Source: SFHK01 sp045538305 (lineage in GTDB: Bacteria > Bacillota > Clostridia > Christensenellales > Aristaeellaceae). From it: DNA of 5,571 bases. Location: positions 1 to 5,571 of the forward strand of contig JAZSRC010000010.1 of the NCBI GenBank assembly GCA_045538305.1. The letters run 5' to 3'. The position numbers and the translations under genes were made by a program. The notes beneath the pieces are model-generated. The model made no database searches, was not told the DNA's origin, and was given only the letters and a program-made list of their open reading frames with translations. Shown one piece after another: positions 5,385 to 5,571 of this stretch (positions within the stretch are counted from its first letter, which is position 1; the number at the start of each line of letters is the position of its first letter).

Positions 5385-5571
5385 TTATGCCAGGATCTTG
5401 ATAACAACGCCGGAACCTACCGTACGGCCGCCTTCGCGGATAGCGAAACGAAGTCCTTCTTCGCATGCGATGGGGGTGATCAGGGTGATTTCCATGTCGA
5501 TGTTGTCGCCGGGCATTACCATCTCAACGCCTTCGGGCAGCTTGATGTTGCCGGTTACGTCGGTGGTACGG
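5385..5571 (-). CDS. tuf: Elongation factor Tu, C-terminal part (partial, runs off window)
   Basis: The last 61 codons and the TAA stop of tuf; the rest lies beyond the right edge. EF-Tu is the GTPase that delivers aminoacyl-tRNA to the ribosome. The visible part is most of domain III, which contacts tRNA and EF-Ts: RTTDVTGNIKLPEGVEMVMP, then GDNIDMEITLITPIACEEG, then LRFAIREGGRTVGSGVV and the end IKILA. These blocks are diagnostic for EF-Tu and distinguish it from IF-2 or EF-G. The gene is intact to its stop and is followed by a strong terminator. The GTPase domain cannot be assessed here. Codon use is biased toward C-ending codons, as in groEL, as expected for a very highly expressed gene. 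Confidence 0.98.
   Translation of the reverse strand, partial: RTTDVTGNIKLPEGVEMVMPGDNIDMEITLITPIACEEGLRFAIREGGRTVGSGVVIKILA

Overview
The window reads as ordinary chromosomal housekeeping DNA from a Gram-positive, low- to mid-GC bacterium. It is most likely a member of the Clostridia. The evidence is strong AGGAGG-type ribosome binding sites, a perfect CIRCE operator in front of groES-groEL, a GroEL of Firmicutes type ending in a Gly-Met tail, and compact intergenic regions with intrinsic terminators. I cannot fix the genus from the sequence.

Layout from left to right. Bases 1-297 contain no convincing gene. They hold three hairpins, the last of which is a near-certain terminator for the gene that follows it on the minus strand. 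A von Willebrand factor A (VWA) domain protein (298-942, minus) lies 78 bases downstream of a deoxycytidylate deaminase-family gene (1021-1479, minus). The deaminase promoter points left and is divergent from the groES-groEL operon (1697-3630, plus), which carries a CIRCE site at 1641-1667. After groEL come two terminator-like hairpins (3648-3684 and 3809-3845) separating it from a convergent MATE-family multidrug/cation antiporter gene (3865-5250, minus). The MATE gene has its own strong promoter (5286-5314). Just upstream is a textbook intrinsic terminator (5341-5370) closing the tuf gene, of which only the last 61 codons are present (5385-5571, minus).

How the genes relate. GroES and GroEL are the two halves of one chaperonin machine and are co-transcribed; the operator implies repression by HrcA, encoded elsewhere. 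The deaminase (dCMP to dUMP, feeding dTMP synthesis), the VWA protein, the transporter and EF-Tu have no evident joint pathway. The deaminase and VWA gene could be co-transcribed, but a candidate promoter and a 17-base palindrome lie between them.

I found no mobile element, CRISPR array, tRNA or rRNA, and no convincing new system. The observations most worth a second look are small: the palindrome ahead of the VWA gene, the paired hairpins at its 3' end, an extra inverted repeat in the groES upstream region, and a mis-startable TTG-initiated MATE gene.
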